Source: JAWLBW01 sp041687475
GTDB lineage: Bacteria; J088; JAWLBW01
Assembly (NCBI GenBank): GCA_041687475.1
Contig: JAWLBW010000295.1
Span: 1 to 5,890, forward strand
Reading direction: 5' to 3'
DNA: 5,890 nucleotides
In this document: piece by piece, positions 4,578-5,890 of the stretch
Layout of the letters: the number at the start of each line of letters is the position of its first letter
How positions within the stretch are numbered: position 1 is the stretch's first letter
Translations under genes and position numbers: made by a program
Notes under the pieces: model-generated
What the model was told of the DNA's origin: nothing
Seen by the model: only the letters and a program-made list of their open reading frames with translations
Database searches by the model: none

Positions 4578-5890
4578 TTAACAGAGCTTTATCAGCTCAC
4601 GCAACCTGCCGTGAAGGGTTTCTACGGCATCAAGCGGGTGGCGGGCGGCAAGGGTGTAAACGAGCTTGTCGCCCCCGACGAGGCGCACCGAATCGGACTC
4701 GCGGGTCACCATCTCGACGACCTTGCCCGGGTCGACCGGTGTGGCCGGGTCGAGGCGCACGACGCCCTTGTCGACGGTAATGTCGAGCGAGCGCACGTAC
4801 AGCTGCCGCAGAAGGACCTTGAGGCGCGAAACCTCGATGTATTGCCGGGCCTCGTCGGGAACATCGCCGTATCGATCGGCCAGCTCGGCGGCGATACGGT
4901 CGGCGTCGTCTTCGGAGCCGAGCCGCGAGAGTCGCTGGTAGAAGTCGAGGCGCTGGCCCACGTCGGGCATGTACCGCTCGGGCAGAAACGCCGGAAAGTG
5001 AATGTTCAGCTCGGGCTCGGGGCGCTCGATATAGGTCTCGCCGCGAATCTCGTGCACGGCCTGCTCGAGCAACTGGGTGTAGAGGTCGAAGCCCACCGCC
5101 GCAATCTGGCCCGACTGGTTCTTGCCCAGAATGTCGCCGGCGCCCCTGATTTCCAGGTCGTGGGCTGCCACCTTGAAGCCGCTGCCCAGCTCGGCGAAGC
5201 TCTGAATGACCTCGAGCCGCTGTCGGGCCTCGGGCGAAAGCTGCTGTTCCGATTCGATGACCAGGTAGGCGTAGGCCCGCTGGTTCGAGCGACCCACCCT
5301 TCCCCGCAGCTGATAAAGCTCGGCCAGGCCGAAGTGGTTGGCCCGGTTGATGATCATGGTATTGGCGTTGGGTACGTCGATGCAGCTCTCGATGATGGTG
5401 TTGCACAGCAACAGGTCGAAGTCGTGGCGCAGGAAACGGAGCATGATGTTTTCGAGCTCGGTTTCCTTCATGCGGCCGTGCGCGACTTCCATGCGTATTT
5501 CGGGCACGAGCTCGCGCACCCGGTCGGCCATGGCGTAAATGGAGTCGATGCGGTTGTGAATGAAGAAGATCTGCCCCTTGCGCCGCAGCTCGCGTCGTAT
5601 GGCCTCTTGCAGCACGCTGTCTTCGAAGGAGGTCACATAGGTGCGAATCGCCAACCGATCGCGCGGCGGGGTTGCGATGATCGAAAGGTCGCGCAAACCG
5701 AGAATCGACAGATGCAGCGTACGGGGAATGGGCGTTGCCGTAAGCGTCAGCACATCGACCGTCTTCTTGAGCTGCTTGATCTTTTCCTTGTGCTTGACGC
5801 CGAACCGGTGCTCTTCGTCGACGACCAGCAACCCCAGGTCCTTGAAGTTTACGTCGCTCTGCAACAGGCGATGCGTGCCGATGAGTATGT
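4578..5890 (-). CDS. mfd: Mfd transcription-repair coupling factor, C-terminal 436 residues (5' end outside window)
   Basis: Mfd removes RNA polymerase stalled at DNA lesions and recruits UvrA, working in the cytoplasm. The visible frame opens at the edge with ILIGTHRLLQSDV and ends in TAA at 4578; full-length Mfd is near 1,150 residues, so about the last third is here. Numbering from the first whole codon (5888): helicase motif II DEEH (24-27), motif III TATPIPRT (50-57), motif V TIIESCIDVP (164-173), motif VI QLRGRVGR (193-200), then the translocation-in-RecG region HDLEIRGAGDILG (243-255) and the C-terminal TRCF/D7 domain that masks the UvrA-binding site (from about 295, PAFLPERYMPDVGQRLDFY onward). 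These motifs in this order separate Mfd from RecG. One oddity is Cys169 where related Mfd proteins usually have Gly in the motif V ES-G-[IL]-D-[IV]-P. The TTG at 5864-5862 is an internal Leu codon, not a start. It heads the visible operon with the parvulin gene. Confidence 0.98.
   Translation of the reverse strand, partial: ILIGTHRLLQSDVNFKDLGLLVVDEEHRFGVKHKEKIKQLKKTVDVLTLTATPIPRTLHLSILGLRDLSIIATPPRDRLAIRTYVTSFEDSVLQEAIRRELRRKGQIFFIHNRIDSIYAMADRVRELVPEIRMEVAHGRMKETELENIMLRFLRHDFDLLLCNTIIESCIDVPNANTMIINRANHFGLAELYQLRGRVGRSNQRAYAYLVIESEQQLSPEARQRLEVIQSFAELGSGFKVAAHDLEIRGAGDILGKNQSGQIAAVGFDLYTQLLEQAVHEIRGETYIERPEPELNIHFPAFLPERYMPDVGQRLDFYQRLSRLGSEDDADRIAAELADRYGDVPDEARQYIEVSRLKVLLRQLYVRSLDITVDKGVVRLDPATPVDPGKVVEMVTRESDSVRLVGGDKLVYTLAARHPLDAVETLHGRLRELIKLC

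Noticed and set aside
5862..5864. TTG as the start of a 428-residue protein
   Set aside because: The frame continues upstream as ILIGTHRL, the known Mfd sequence before LQSDV, so this is an internal leucine and the gene continues past the edge.
1..5890. CRISPR array, tRNA, rRNA, insertion sequence or phage genes
   Set aside because: No regularly spaced repeats, cloverleaf, rRNA-like stretch, transposase or terminal inverted repeats were seen.

Overview
The window reads as a stretch of a high-GC, diderm (outer-membrane-bearing) bacterium, most like the former Deltaproteobacteria and relatives (Myxococcota/Desulfobacterota-type). The reasons are a SurA-type periplasmic chaperone, lipoprotein signals on parvulin foldases, and an mfd gene followed directly by several parvulin (PpiC/SurA) genes, an order I recall from other deltaproteobacterial genomes. 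The exact lineage cannot be named from this sequence. Every supported gene lies on the minus strand, so the biological reading order runs from the right edge to the left.

Right to left: (1) the C-terminal 436 residues of Mfd, the transcription-repair coupling factor, cut by the window edge; (2) 36 bases on, an intact parvulin-type peptidyl-prolyl isomerase lipoprotein; (3) a strong intrinsic terminator; (4) a candidate promoter, then a second parvulin-family lipoprotein whose stop overlaps (ATGA) the start of (5) a single-parvulin SurA-like chaperone. The three parvulin proteins are paralogues that share N-terminal chaperone, parvulin and C-terminal segments. Only the one next to mfd keeps the first catalytic histidine; the other two carry Gln and Arg there. 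Together they look like an envelope-protein folding module with one likely catalyst and two likely holdase chaperones, placed behind a DNA-repair gene.

Downstream of surA is a gene-free stretch of about 450 bases (1073-1519). Its surA-proximal half folds, on paper, into a series of nested, GC-rich hairpins. All three non-Watson-Crick pairs are G-U when read on the minus strand and A-C on the plus strand, so a minus-strand structured RNA is a reasonable candidate. The other half shows no gene, then a candidate promoter with a nested inverted repeat in front of an exported SMP-30/gluconolactonase-type beta-propeller protein.

At the extreme left, 14 bases past the stop of the propeller gene, the minus strand encodes about 40 residues of an RHS/YD-repeat core domain (YDPGAGRYLSLDP ... 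YVGGNP ... DPRG). It has no start and an in-frame stop directly before it, and it runs off the window. This is the 3' part of an RHS core, the place where a variable toxin tip normally begins; the tip and any immunity gene would lie just left of position 1. This orphan RHS junction and the candidate RNA are the two most interesting items here.
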